Origin: DASYLJ01 sp964404165 | Lineage (GTDB): Bacteria; Desulfobacterota; Binatia; DP-6 | Assembly: GCA_964404165.1 (NCBI GenBank) | Contig: CAYOIZ010000021.1 | Span: 1 to 64,000, forward strand | DNA: 64,000 nucleotides | Direction of reading: 5' to 3' | Shown here: in pieces, positions 51,884-61,302 of the stretch | Position numbering within the stretch: the stretch's first letter is position 1 | How the letters are laid out: each line of letters opens with the position of its first letter | Notes under the pieces: model-generated | Databases searched by the model: none | Told to the model about the DNA's origin: nothing | Seen by the model: only the letters and a program-made list of their open reading frames with translations | Position numbers and translations under genes: made by a program

Positions 51884-52084
51884 CGAGGTGCAATCAGCAA
51901 CGCGCATGCCCGCGAATACCCTTATTCCACTACCCACAATCCCGCACATTCGTCGCGCAGGTGCGCGAATCGAGCAATCGTGCAGCGGGGCTGGACGTTG
52001 GGGCAGCGCTTCACACGGAACACCCAACGCGGTATGCCGCAGCAGGCGCAGGGGGGCAGACTGTGCCGGGAACGGAGACGTGTC

Positions 52085-53371
52085 ATGCCCCCGAGAGACG
52101 ATCGCCTCGACGTCTGGCGCGGCCTGTGTCTGATCGACGTCGTCCTGGTCCATCTCGCCTTCAACGGCCTCGGCTTCCCCGGCCCGCTCGACGAGGCCAT
52201 CAAGCACTGGACCCGATTCGCCGCCGGCGGTTTCGTCTTCCTCGCGGGTCTCACCGTCGCGGTCGCCTTCGGACCGGCAATCGCCCGCTCGGCCGAATCA
52301 CGGCAACGAACCTATCGGCGATTGTGGCGGCGCGCCGGCCAACTGGTGCTGATCGAGCTGGTGGCATCCGTCGTCTATCGGATGCTCGATCCCCTGCGTT
52401 GGTTCCCGAGCGATCCCGACACGCCGCTCACCGACGCGGTCGTCAACCTGGTGCTGCTCCGCCGGCCGGGCGTGATGGGCGGCATCCTCGTCCTCTACGC
52501 CGTCCTGCTCGCCGTGGTTCCGCTGCTCTACGAGCTACGACGCCGCGCCGGCGACTGGCCCGTCGCGCTGGCGAGCATCGGCCTCTACGTCGCCGCCGTC
52601 GCCACCGGTGGCGCGCTCGCGTGGCCCGACGGCGAGTTCCACGTCGCCTACTGGCAACCCATCTTCGTGGCCGGGCTGCTGTCGACGCGCGGCTTCGACT
52701 GGCTGCGCAGTCGCAGCGAACGCGGCCTCGTCGCCTGGGCCGTCACGGCCACGGGTGCCTGGGTCATCGTGTTCCTGCTCCAGCACGGGCCGTCGATGGG
52801 CATCGAGGCGCCCGCCCGCTTCCTCCCGCTCGGGTTCGACAAGAAGCCGCTCCAGCCGGGCGCCCTGCTCTGGTACCTCGCCATCGTCCAGGCCGTGTTC
52901 GCGTGGACGCTCGTCGCGTGGGAGCGCGTCCTGCGCGACTCGCAGGCGTCGGCCTGGCTGGCGCTGCTCGGCCGGCACAGCCTCCTCTTCTACACAGCCC
53001 ACGTGTTCACGGAGATCCCGGTGATGGAGCTGGTGTGGAACGCGTGGCCTCCCGCCGGTGTGCGTCTGGCGCTCACGATCGCCGACCTCGGCGTCCTCAT
53101 GACGCTGTGCGCTGCCGCCGAGGGCTGGCTGCAGCTGCCGGCGATGTCGCCGGCCCGTCTGACGCGTGCCGCCACCGCGACCGCGCTCGCCGGCGTCTGC
53201 GTGACCGTCCTGTGGACGGTGGTGCCCGAACGCGACCTGACGTTCACCGACCTCGAGGCGCCGGTCACGCTCGAGCAATGGGTCGACGACGTCGGGCCGG
53301 TCGAGCCCCCGCATCGCGACGACGCGACGTCCGACGCGCCGGCGCTCGGCCAGGACGAGACGACGGGGTGA
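52085..53371 (+). CDS. OpgC-like integral membrane acyltransferase
   Basis: ATG 52085 (GGAG ribosome-binding site) gives 428 residues with about ten transmembrane helices. The opening 'RDDRLDVWRGLCLIDVVLVH' is the acyltransferase_3/OpgC signature with the Arg-x2-x-Asp and the first-helix His ('VHLAFNGLGFPGP'). 'FAAGGFVFLAGLTVAVAFG' and a terminal 'SLLFYTAHVFTEIPVMELVW' are also typical of OpgC (PF10129), which adds succinyl groups to periplasmic glucans. The last 60 residues are acidic and soluble. The acceptor in this organism is unknown. It is convergent with the diiron protein; the stop codons abut. Confidence 0.8.
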   Translation: MPPRDDRLDVWRGLCLIDVVLVHLAFNGLGFPGPLDEAIKHWTRFAAGGFVFLAGLTVAVAFGPAIARSAESRQRTYRRLWRRAGQLVLIELVASVVYRMLDPLRWFPSDPDTPLTDAVVNLVLLRRPGVMGGILVLYAVLLAVVPLLYELRRRAGDWPVALASIGLYVAAVATGGALAWPDGEFHVAYWQPIFVAGLLSTRGFDWLRSRSERGLVAWAVTATGAWVIVFLLQHGPSMGIEAPARFLPLGFDKKPLQPGALLWYLAIVQAVFAWTLVAWERVLRDSQASAWLALLGRHSLLFYTAHVFTEIPVMELVWNAWPPAGVRLALTIADLGVLMTLCAAAEGWLQLPAMSPARLTRAATATALAGVCVTVLWTVVPERDLTFTDLEAPVTLEQWVDDVGPVEPPHRDDATSDAPALGQDETTG

Positions 53372-54472
53372 TCAGCCGCCGATCTTGCGGACGATCTTCC
53401 GCTTCGTGGCGTTGATGGCGGTGAGATCGCGGATGCCGGCCTCGGCGAGGTCGTCGCCCACCATGCGATCGCTCTCGGCCGCGAGCTCGTCCATGTCGAC
53501 CCACGCGGCATAGCGCGAGCGCGTGCGCTCCGTGATGATGCCCGCCTTGAGCAGCGTCTTCACGAGCGTGCGGAAGACGTTGGTCGACTGCGTCAGCTGT
53601 GCGCGACGATCGGCGTCGGTGTACGCCTCCATCACCGCACTGCGCACCCAGGCCGGATCGAGCCCGAACCGCGGGTAGATGAGCCGCTTCTGGTGCGGGT
53701 TCACCATGTTGAACAGGAGGTTCGTGAAGCACTCCGCCGCCCAGTCCTCCACCGCGGCGTGCTCGTCGGCAGCGAGCCCAGGCACGGTGGCGTGCGCCCA
53801 TATCTTCCCGAAGCGGTGATGGAAGGCCTCGTCGGTCATGACGAGCTGGCAGAGACGCCGCAGCAGCGGGTCCTGCGCCACCTTGTGCAGCGACGTGAAG
53901 GCGCCCATCGCCAGGCCCTCGACCAGCATCTGCATGCCGACGATCTTCTTGTAGACGACCGGGCTCGCGACCAGCTCCCGCAGCAGCGCGCCGATGGTGT
54001 CACCGATCGGGTAGGCGCCTTCCGGAAAGCGGGCGGCCGTGTAGCGCGCGAAGGCGTGGACGTGTCGGGCCTCCTCCCGCGCCTGGTTGGCGGCGTACTC
54101 CTGCGCGCCCGGGTCGAGGAACATGTCGCACAGGCTCACCGACAGGCTGAGCGCGCCCTGCTCGCCATGCAGCAGGTTCGAGATCGTCCAGCGCGCGCTC
54201 TCGTTGGTGAATTCGACGCGCCGCCGCTCGTCGAGCCGATCCCAGACCGCGGTGTGCGCCTCGATGATGAAGCTCTCGGGCAGGATCGACGCGTCGCTCG
54301 ACCACGGCGCCTCGAAGTCGATGTAGTCCGGATCCTCCGGATTCCAGAAGTGCTCCTCGGTCCGGGCGATGATCTCCTCGAAGTCGGACGACCGCGTGCC
54401 GTAGCGGCCGACGTCGATCATCGCCGGGAAATCGTCGCGGGACACGGTCCGGTAGGTGGGATCGATGGCCAT
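53372..54472 (-). CDS. Ferritin-like diiron protein
   Basis: Started at ATG 54472 the protein is 366 residues and predicted to be all-helical. It has the full ferritin-like diiron ligand set: Glu104 ('NLLHGEQGALS'), Glu134-x-x-His137 ('REEARHVHAF'), Glu185 ('QMLVEGLAMGAF') and Glu215-x-x-His218 ('MTDEAFHHRFG'). This spacing matches oxygen-activating diiron enzymes related to ribonucleotide-reductase beta subunits and ferritin-like oxygenases, such as arylamine N-oxygenases. Substrate is unknown. No signal peptide. It stands alone, convergent with the OpgC-like gene, so the neighbourhood gives no clue. Confidence 0.75.
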   Translation of the reverse strand: MAIDPTYRTVSRDDFPAMIDVGRYGTRSSDFEEIIARTEEHFWNPEDPDYIDFEAPWSSDASILPESFIIEAHTAVWDRLDERRRVEFTNESARWTISNLLHGEQGALSLSVSLCDMFLDPGAQEYAANQAREEARHVHAFARYTAARFPEGAYPIGDTIGALLRELVASPVVYKKIVGMQMLVEGLAMGAFTSLHKVAQDPLLRRLCQLVMTDEAFHHRFGKIWAHATVPGLAADEHAAVEDWAAECFTNLLFNMVNPHQKRLIYPRFGLDPAWVRSAVMEAYTDADRRAQLTQSTNVFRTLVKTLLKAGIITERTRSRYAAWVDMDELAAESDRMVGDDLAEAGIRDLTAINATKRKIVRKIGG

Positions 54473-54515
54473 CGATCCGTCATGGGCGACCGTCCGCCGG
54501 CGAGTCAAGCCGCCG

Positions 54516-56825
54516 TCAGAACAGGGTCAGCTGCCGCGGGGCGCCGATGAGCTCGTCGAACTCCTGCTCGCCCGCGAAGCGCAGGATGGCGTCGGCGAGC
54601 GGGCGGAGCTGATGGGTCACGTAGTGCTCGTGGTCCGGCGGCGCGGTGAGCGCCTCCACCGGCTCGGGGCCGTTGCGCGTCACGACGTAGGTCACGATGC
54701 GGCCGCCCGTGGCCCCCGGCTTGCGCGCCGCCTTCACGTGCGCCGGCGTCGTGCGGGTGTAGGACGCCAGCGCCTTCCGGACCGCCTTGCGGTACGCCAG
54801 CTCGGCGTCGAACGTGCCCGCGCGCAGCGCCGTCACGAACTGGCGCACGAAGTCGGCCACCGGCTCGTCCTGCAGCACGCGCAGCAGGAGCTCGCGCTGG
54901 AACCGTCGCGCGACGGCGCTCCAGTCGCGCCGCACCGCCTCGAGGCCGGTGATCTCGAGCGCGCCGCCGACCAGGCCGGCGTATCGCTTCTTGCTGCCGG
55001 TAGCGCCGCCGCGCACCTCGGGCATGAAGAAGCGCGCGTAGACCTTCTCGAATTCGAGCTCGAGGTGGCTCGTGCACCCGAACTCGTCCTTGAGCGCGTC
55101 GGCGACGGCGCCGTCGATCTCGTCGCGGAGCCGCGCGCCGAGCGCGGTCGCGGCAGCCTCGTCGGTGGCGCCGACGTCGAGGAAGAGCGAGTCCGTGTCG
55201 CCGTAGACCACCGTGTGGCCGCGTGCCGTCGCCGCCGCGGCGGCGAGCCGGATGACGTGCTGCCCGGCGACGGTGATCGCGTTCGCGACGTCGGGCGAGA
55301 AAAGCCGCGACGCCGGCGAGCCGAGCACGCCGAAGAGCGAGTTCATGAGGATCTTCGTCGCCTGGGCGCCGGTGGCGTCGCCGGCGGCGCGCGCTTCTGC
55401 CCGCTCGTTCCACAGCTGCGCCACCAGCGCCGGCAGGATGCCGGGCTCGTCGCGACGGAACGCCGCCCCCGACGGGCTCGTCTGCAGCGCCATGCCCGCC
55501 CCCGGCGCGTCGACGTAGGTCAGCGGGTCGATGTTGAAGGTGCGGATGAGGCTCGGGTACAGGCTCTTGAAGTCGAAGACGAGGATGTTGCGGTAGAGCC
55601 CCGGCCGCGACTCGAGCACGAGCCCGCCGGTGATCGGGGCCGCGTCGCGACGGTCGGCGTCGACGGACGGGGCGACGTGCCCGCGCGCCCGCAGCGCGCG
55701 CAGGTAGAGCGAATCGATGGCGGCGATCTGCGCGCTCACGCGGTCGAGCTGCATCCCGGTCTGCAGGCTGCGCCGCACGGTCAACGCGACGAGCCCCGTC
55801 GTCTCGAGGATCTCCAGCACGAGCCGCGCATCCTCGAGGTTGTACGCCACCAGGCTCGCGGGATCGTCGCGGTACGCGGCCGCGATCGCGGCGCCGCGAT
55901 GATCGGGGCCGAAGAGCTTGCCCTTGCCGAGCAGCGTACGCGCCGCGGTTTCGAGCCGATAGTCGTCGAGACGGATGAACGCGCTGCGCATGAGCGCCAG
56001 GCCGTCCAGCACCATGCGCCCGTTCATCACGGCGCGCGCCTCGCGCGTGAAGCTCTGGTCGCGCTGGATCTCGAGCTCCTCGTCGTCGCGACCGATCGTC
56101 AGGCGCAGCCCGCCACGGTGCGCGGCGGCGAGCAGCACCGTCAGGTCGAAGTCGCAGACGTTCCATCCGGTGAGCACGTCGGGGTCGGTGGTGCGGACGT
56201 GGGTCACGAAGGCCTCGACCAGCGCCCGCTCGTCGGGCACCACCGTGGCGCCTGCCACCGGTGCGTCGCCGACGATCCAGACGTGCTCGCCGCCGTGGCC
56301 CGCGACTGCGATCGACCACACCTGGCCCGCGTCCATGCTGGTCTCGATGTCGAGCGACAGCACGCGCAGTCGCGGCGTCCACGCCGCCGGTGCGACGGTG
56401 GGGTTGTGGTAGACGCGCCCGAGCCCGGGCTGCACCTCGAAGGCGCCGTCGACGGTGAAGGCGGCGCGGACGTCATGATCGATGAGCCAGCGATAGGCGT
56501 AACGCAGGTCGGCCTCGTACACCGGCACGCCTGCCCCGATCAGCCGGCGACGGAGCGCCGTCAGGTCGCCCGGCACCGCCACCGACACGCGCGACACCGG
56601 TGCGCCCGCGAAGGTGGTGAGCGCCGTCGGCTCGATCGGAAAGCCACGCAGGACTGCGGCGCCGGCATCGGCGCTGCGCACGAAGCAGTAGGGCGTCAGA
56701 CGATCGTCGACGATCAGCGCCGGCGTGCCGTCGTCGAGCACGGCATGGAGATGGACCGCCGCGCGCCCGGCGCGCATCCGGTACGTCGGCGTCAGCAGGA
56801 AGCCGCGCGCGGGCGCGGCGCTCAC
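54516..56825 (-). CDS. polB: DNA polymerase II (family B)
   Basis: GTG 56825 overlaps the stop of the cyclase gene (GTGA) and opens a 769-residue protein, close to the 783 of E. coli Pol II. The proofreading exonuclease has Exo I 'LSLDIETSMD' (Asp159, Glu161) and Exo II 'TGWNVCDFDLTVLL'; Exo III is 'YNLEDARLVLEIL'. The polymerase motifs are A 'FDFKSLYPSLIRTFNIDP', B 'KILMNSLFGVLGS' and C 'VYGDTDSLF' (Asp543, Asp545). It ends with 'APRQLTLF', matching the clamp-binding tail QxLxLF. Pol II handles lesion bypass and replication restart. It complements the ImuB/DnaE2 system at the other end of the window. Confidence 0.95.
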   Translation of the reverse strand: MSAAPARGFLLTPTYRMRAGRAAVHLHAVLDDGTPALIVDDRLTPYCFVRSADAGAAVLRGFPIEPTALTTFAGAPVSRVSVAVPGDLTALRRRLIGAGVPVYEADLRYAYRWLIDHDVRAAFTVDGAFEVQPGLGRVYHNPTVAPAAWTPRLRVLSLDIETSMDAGQVWSIAVAGHGGEHVWIVGDAPVAGATVVPDERALVEAFVTHVRTTDPDVLTGWNVCDFDLTVLLAAAHRGGLRLTIGRDDEELEIQRDQSFTREARAVMNGRMVLDGLALMRSAFIRLDDYRLETAARTLLGKGKLFGPDHRGAAIAAAYRDDPASLVAYNLEDARLVLEILETTGLVALTVRRSLQTGMQLDRVSAQIAAIDSLYLRALRARGHVAPSVDADRRDAAPITGGLVLESRPGLYRNILVFDFKSLYPSLIRTFNIDPLTYVDAPGAGMALQTSPSGAAFRRDEPGILPALVAQLWNERAEARAAGDATGAQATKILMNSLFGVLGSPASRLFSPDVANAITVAGQHVIRLAAAAATARGHTVVYGDTDSLFLDVGATDEAAATALGARLRDEIDGAVADALKDEFGCTSHLELEFEKVYARFFMPEVRGGATGSKKRYAGLVGGALEITGLEAVRRDWSAVARRFQRELLLRVLQDEPVADFVRQFVTALRAGTFDAELAYRKAVRKALASYTRTTPAHVKAARKPGATGGRIVTYVVTRNGPEPVEALTAPPDHEHYVTHQLRPLADAILRFAGEQEFDELIGAPRQLTLF

Positions 56826-59800
56826 GAGGTGCCGAACGCTTCGCCGGCGCCCGACGTCCCGACGATGCGCGCGAGCCGCGTCCGATAGTGCGCAAGGCCG
56901 AGGGCGGCACAGTGCGCGGCGGCGCGGTCGATGCCGACCGGCTGCTCGCCGCGGGCGAGCGCCACCTCGGCCGCACCGATGATGGCCGCCACCTGCGTCG
57001 AGCGCGAGCCGATGTGCTCGCCGAGCGCCAGCGCGTCGTCGTAGCAGCGTGCCGCCTCGTCGAGGCGCGACTGGCGGACGAGCACGTCGCCGCGCACCGA
57101 CAGCACCATGGCCTGGCGCAGCCGCCCGCCCACGCGTCCGACGAGCTGCGCCGTGATGCGCTCGGCACGCTCGACGTCGCCGATGCCGAGCAGCGCCTCG
57201 CCGACGAAGCGGGTGTTGAGCTGCATCATGCCGGCGGCGGCCAGCCCGCGATCCATGGTCTCCACCCAGCGCGACGGATCGGGATGCTCGCCGAGGAGGA
57301 CGCGACTCAGCAGCCCGATGGAGGCCCCGGTCGCGAGCGCGTTGGCGTTGCCGATCTCCTCGGCGAGCTCGAGGCACATGTCGGCCCAGCGCTGCGCCTC
57401 GGCGTAGTCGCCGCGCAGGAAGTGGATCGGCGCCAGCAACGAGCCCACGGCCGATCGCATCGTGCGATTGTTCACCCGCTGCGCCATCGCGAAGGTCTCG
57501 GTGGCCGACTCGAGCACGCGATCGAACTCGTCGTTGGCGTAGAGCGTCAGGTCGCGCAGCCAGCGCGTCGACAGGTAGTAGTCGGCGGGACGCTCGCGAT
57601 CGAGGGTGCGCTCCATCTCGGCGAGGAGCGGCTCGACCCGCCCGAGCGACTGCGCGAAACGCCCATCGGCCGTGTAGTGGATGCAGAGGCCGCGGGAGAT
57701 GCGGGCGGCGCGGTCGGAGAACCCGTTCGCCTCCGCCACCACCTCGCCGCGCTCCGCCAGCGCGAGCCCGCCGGCGAAGTCGCTGTCGGGACGCATCATC
57801 ATGATGATCCCGTGGGCGAACAGCAGATTCGCCAGCGCACCGTTGTCGCCGAGGAGCTCGGCCAGCTCACGGCCGCGGATTGTGGCCCGCTCCATGTCGG
57901 CGAGGTCGTCGGCCCCGAAGAAGATCGTGAGCCGCGAGGTGGCCTCGATGGCCTCGAGCGCGGCACGGTGGAAATGACCGTCCTCGCGCTCGCCCAGCAC
58001 GCTCTCGGCGAGCTGCCACGCCTGGCGGTAGAGATTCTGCGCCACCCGGTACGACGGAATGTCCTCGGCGTCGTGCGCGGCGCGCAGCAGCGCCGCCACC
58101 GCCTTGGTGTGGTTGTCGCTGCGCACGAAGTGGTGCGCCAGCAGCGCCGCGTGCTCTGGCCCGGGCTCGGGGTCGGCTTCGAGCAGCTCGCCGACGCGTT
58201 CGTGGAGCTGGCGGCGGAGCCGCAGCAGCATCGTCTCGTACGCCACCTCCTGCGTCAGGCTCTCGCCGAAGCGCAGCTCGTCGCTGCCGAGCGCCGTCTT
58301 GCGGTGGAGGAGGCCACGTCGTTCGGCCTCGGCCAGCTCGCGCCCGACGTCGATGCCCTCGCCGGCGAGCAACTCCTCGAGCTGGCTGCGACGGAACTGC
58401 CGTCCGAGCACCGCCGCCACCTGCACGACGCGTTTGGCCGCGGGCGCCAGGCTGTCGAGCCGCGCGGCGATGACCTCCTGCACGGTGCCGGGAATCGGCA
58501 CGTCGCGCAGCGCGCGGGTGAGGCGCAAGGCACCGTCGGCGTCGGCCACGAGATGGCCTTCGTCGAGCAGCGCACGCACCAGCTCCTCGGCGAAGAAGGG
58601 ACTCCCGCCGGCCTTGGCGACCAGCACCGGCACCAGCTCGGCCGGCAACGGCCCGCCGGCGGCGTTGCGCACGATGGCGGAGACGTCGGCGTCCTCGAGC
58701 GGCCGCAGCACGAACTGCGTCAGCGACGTCGCCACCTGCCACGTCGCCTGGCTGTCGGGCCGGTGCGTGACGACCAGCAGCACCGGCGAGCCCGCGAAGC
58801 GACGCAGCAGATCCTGCAGCAACTCGCGCGACGGCTCGTCGATCCAGTGCAGGTCCTCGATGAACATGACGGCGCCGCGCTCGGCGGCGGCGTCGAGCAC
58901 GAGCCGGGCGACGGCGTCGAACGTCTCGCGCTTCAGATCGTCGGGCGGCTGGTCGACGAGATGCTCGATGGGGAGCGACAGGAAGCGGCACAGGAGCGGG
59001 TAGCGGCGCTCGATCTGGTCGTACGGCATGCCGAAGCGCCGCTCGAGCTTGGCGCACGCCGCGGCCTCGGGCTCGTCCCAGTCGAGATCGAACCACCGCG
59101 CGAACATGGCGAGGAACGGATGGTACGGCAGCGTCGTCGACATCGACGAGCACCGGCCCTCGAACACCGGCACGTCGGACACGAGGAGGCGCTGGCGGAA
59201 CTCGTAGAGCAACCGCGACTTGCCGCTGCCCGCGTCGCCCACCACGGCGACGACCTGCGTGCGTCCCTCGGTCGTCAGGCGGTGCCACGCGGCGTCGAGC
59301 CCGTCGAGCTCGACGTCGCGGCCGACGAACGGCGTCAGCCCGCGCGCCGCGGCGATGGCCATCGCGGTGACGCCACCGAGCCAGTCGCGCACCGCGTACG
59401 CCGCCACCGGATCCGTCTTGCCGCGCACGACGAGCGGCCCCACCGGCTCGACGTCGAAGAAGCCGCGCACGAGACGGTGCGTCGTCTCGCTGATGAGGAT
59501 CTGGCCCGGCACCGCCAGCGTCTGCAGCCGCGACGCCAGGTTGGTGGTGTCGCCGATGGCCGAGTAGCCCATCTGCCGATCGGGCCCGACGAGACCGACG
59601 ACGACCGGCCCGGTGTTGATGCCGGTGCGCAGCTGGAGCGTGACGCCGTGCTGGGCTCGGATGCGTTCCGCCAGCGGCTCCATCGCGGTGCGGATCGCGA
59701 GCGCCGCCCGCACCGCACGATGCGGCGCGTCCTCGTGCGCCACCGGCGCGCCGAAGAGCGCCATCAGCCCGTCGCCGGCGACGTGGTTCACCGAGCCCTC

Positions 59801-60196
59801 GAGCCGGTAGATCTCCGGGAACACGACGTCGAGCCAGTGCTCGAGCAGGTCGTTGTAGTCCTCCGGATCGAGCTTCTCGGCGATCGCGACCGAGCCCACG
59901 AGATCGCAGAAGAGCACGGTGACCAGCTTACGCTCGCCCTCGACCGCCGCCGGACTCGACACCACCGTTGGCGTGCTGACCTGACGCCGGCGCGCCAGGA
60001 TGCCGGCGAGCGGATCGACGACCGGCGGTGGGACGTCGCTCCCCGCATCGACCTGCGTCCCACAGTCGGGACAGAACCGGAACGCGGGATCGAGCACCGC
60101 GTTGCATGCGCGGCAGTGCGTCGCGGCCTTCGTGCCGCACGCGTGGCAGAACTGCTTGCCGGGGATGAGCTCGACGCCGCACGTGACGCAGCGCAT
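56822..60196 (-). CDS. Adenylate/guanylate cyclase with zinc ribbons, AAA-type ATPase and TPR-like repeats
   Basis: The 1124-residue protein starts with two zinc ribbons (Cys3/6/17/20 and Cys28/31/42/45). It then has a class III cyclase domain: 'TVLFCDLVGS' with metal Asp98, 'HVAGDGLMALFGAP' with Asp142, and 'YSAIGDTTNLASRLQTLA'. A signalling ATPase domain follows with Walker A 'GDAGSGKSRLL' (Lys326), Walker B 'AVMFIEDLHWID', and a helical/TPR C-terminal half (residues 600-1120). This layout is the MalT/STAND-type cyclase found in many soil bacteria. It would sense a signal through the repeats and make cAMP or cGMP. It overlaps polB by four bases (GTGA). Confidence 0.9.
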   Translation of the reverse strand: MRCVTCGVELIPGKQFCHACGTKAATHCRACNAVLDPAFRFCPDCGTQVDAGSDVPPPVVDPLAGILARRRQVSTPTVVSSPAAVEGERKLVTVLFCDLVGSVAIAEKLDPEDYNDLLEHWLDVVFPEIYRLEGSVNHVAGDGLMALFGAPVAHEDAPHRAVRAALAIRTAMEPLAERIRAQHGVTLQLRTGINTGPVVVGLVGPDRQMGYSAIGDTTNLASRLQTLAVPGQILISETTHRLVRGFFDVEPVGPLVVRGKTDPVAAYAVRDWLGGVTAMAIAAARGLTPFVGRDVELDGLDAAWHRLTTEGRTQVVAVVGDAGSGKSRLLYEFRQRLLVSDVPVFEGRCSSMSTTLPYHPFLAMFARWFDLDWDEPEAAACAKLERRFGMPYDQIERRYPLLCRFLSLPIEHLVDQPPDDLKRETFDAVARLVLDAAAERGAVMFIEDLHWIDEPSRELLQDLLRRFAGSPVLLVVTHRPDSQATWQVATSLTQFVLRPLEDADVSAIVRNAAGGPLPAELVPVLVAKAGGSPFFAEELVRALLDEGHLVADADGALRLTRALRDVPIPGTVQEVIAARLDSLAPAAKRVVQVAAVLGRQFRRSQLEELLAGEGIDVGRELAEAERRGLLHRKTALGSDELRFGESLTQEVAYETMLLRLRRQLHERVGELLEADPEPGPEHAALLAHHFVRSDNHTKAVAALLRAAHDAEDIPSYRVAQNLYRQAWQLAESVLGEREDGHFHRAALEAIEATSRLTIFFGADDLADMERATIRGRELAELLGDNGALANLLFAHGIIMMMRPDSDFAGGLALAERGEVVAEANGFSDRAARISRGLCIHYTADGRFAQSLGRVEPLLAEMERTLDRERPADYYLSTRWLRDLTLYANDEFDRVLESATETFAMAQRVNNRTMRSAVGSLLAPIHFLRGDYAEAQRWADMCLELAEEIGNANALATGASIGLLSRVLLGEHPDPSRWVETMDRGLAAAGMMQLNTRFVGEALLGIGDVERAERITAQLVGRVGGRLRQAMVLSVRGDVLVRQSRLDEAARCYDDALALGEHIGSRSTQVAAIIGAAEVALARGEQPVGIDRAAAHCAALGLAHYRTRLARIVGTSGAGEAFGTS

Positions 60197-60260
60197 GAAC
60201 CGGAGCTAGGCCGGCGATCTCCGCAAGTCAACGGTACGCCCGGGACCGATCGGCATTTTC

Positions 60261-61247
60261 GTGACGCCGGAGGGGCGCACGGCCCCACGCCGGACGGTCC
60301 TCGCTCGTGGCATGGCGGTTGCTCTGCCCCCGATGATGGCTCTCCCCGCGACGGCATCGACGCCGCGACGACGCGTCTGGGACCCGCCCTCGCGGTCGCC
60401 GGTCCTGGAACGCTTCTACCGCGAGCTGATGGCGGTGGAGTCGCTGCCGTCCGCGCCCGAGGTCGCCCAGCGCATGCTGGTGGCGATCAACCGCGACGAC
60501 GTCAGCCTGCGGGCGCTGTCGTCGCTCATCGAGCGCGATCAGTCGCTCGCCGCGCGACTGCTCCGCCTCGCCAACAGCGCGCTCTTCGCGGTCCGCACCA
60601 AGGTGACGGGCATCTCGCAGGCGGTCACGCTGCTCGGCTTCGCGCGCGTGCGCGATCTGGTGCTCGGCCTGAGCGTCTGGGGAGCCCTCGAGGGCTCCAG
60701 CGCCGAGGGCCGCCGCTACCGCAAGCACATGTGGAACCACACCTCCATGGTGGCGGCGGCCGCGAAGCTGCTCGCGGAGCGGACGCGCGGCGCCGATCCG
60801 GGCCAGGCGTTCACCGCCGGCCTGCTGCACGACGTCGGCAAGCTCGTGCTGGGCCTGCGCCTCGGCGACACCTACTGGTCGCTGCTCGACGACGCCGTCG
60901 AGCAGGGCGGCGCCGCGGCCGCCGAGCAGGAGGCGTTCGGCTGCAACCACGGCATGGTCGGCGGCTGGTTGCTGCAGCTCTGGGGCATGCCGCTGGTCCT
61001 GGTCGACCCGGTCGCGCTCCACACCGAGGCCCTCGATCCCGACTACGGGCTCGATCTCGCCGCCATCGTCGCCGTCGCCGACCGGCTGGTGCACTCCACG
61101 GACGCCACCAGCGGCGCCGCGCGCCAGGACGTGCTCGACGAGCTGTCCGCCTTCGCCCCCGGGCTGGTCGACGGCAACGTGTGGAAGGAGATCTGGGCGG
61201 CGCTCCACAAGGAGCAGCAGGCCCTCGGCGGCATGTTCGGCGACTGA
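60261..61247 (+). CDS. HDOD-domain signalling protein
   Basis: GTG 60261 begins a 328-residue protein. Its N-terminal 40 residues are basic and possibly a poor signal or an artefact of start choice (ATG 60312 'MAVALPPMMALP' is an alternative). The HDOD domain covers residues 50-250: 'LPSAPEVAQRMLVAINRDD', 'IERDQSLAARLLRLANSALF', 'GISQAVTLLGFARVRDLVLG', and 'AFTAGLLHDVGKLVLGL' with the HD pair retained. HDOD proteins relay signals, often with histidine kinases and c-di-GMP. It sits directly before a histidine kinase on the same strand (about 55 bases) and divergent from the cyclase. Confidence 0.85.
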   Translation: MTPEGRTAPRRTVLARGMAVALPPMMALPATASTPRRRVWDPPSRSPVLERFYRELMAVESLPSAPEVAQRMLVAINRDDVSLRALSSLIERDQSLAARLLRLANSALFAVRTKVTGISQAVTLLGFARVRDLVLGLSVWGALEGSSAEGRRYRKHMWNHTSMVAAAAKLLAERTRGADPGQAFTAGLLHDVGKLVLGLRLGDTYWSLLDDAVEQGGAAAAEQEAFGCNHGMVGGWLLQLWGMPLVLVDPVALHTEALDPDYGLDLAAIVAVADRLVHSTDATSGAARQDVLDELSAFAPGLVDGNVWKEIWAALHKEQQALGGMFGD

Positions 61248-61302
61248 GCCGGTTCTCGCTCGCGTCGTCGCGGTGGAGCCCCTATGATCCCGGTCCGCCC
61301 GA

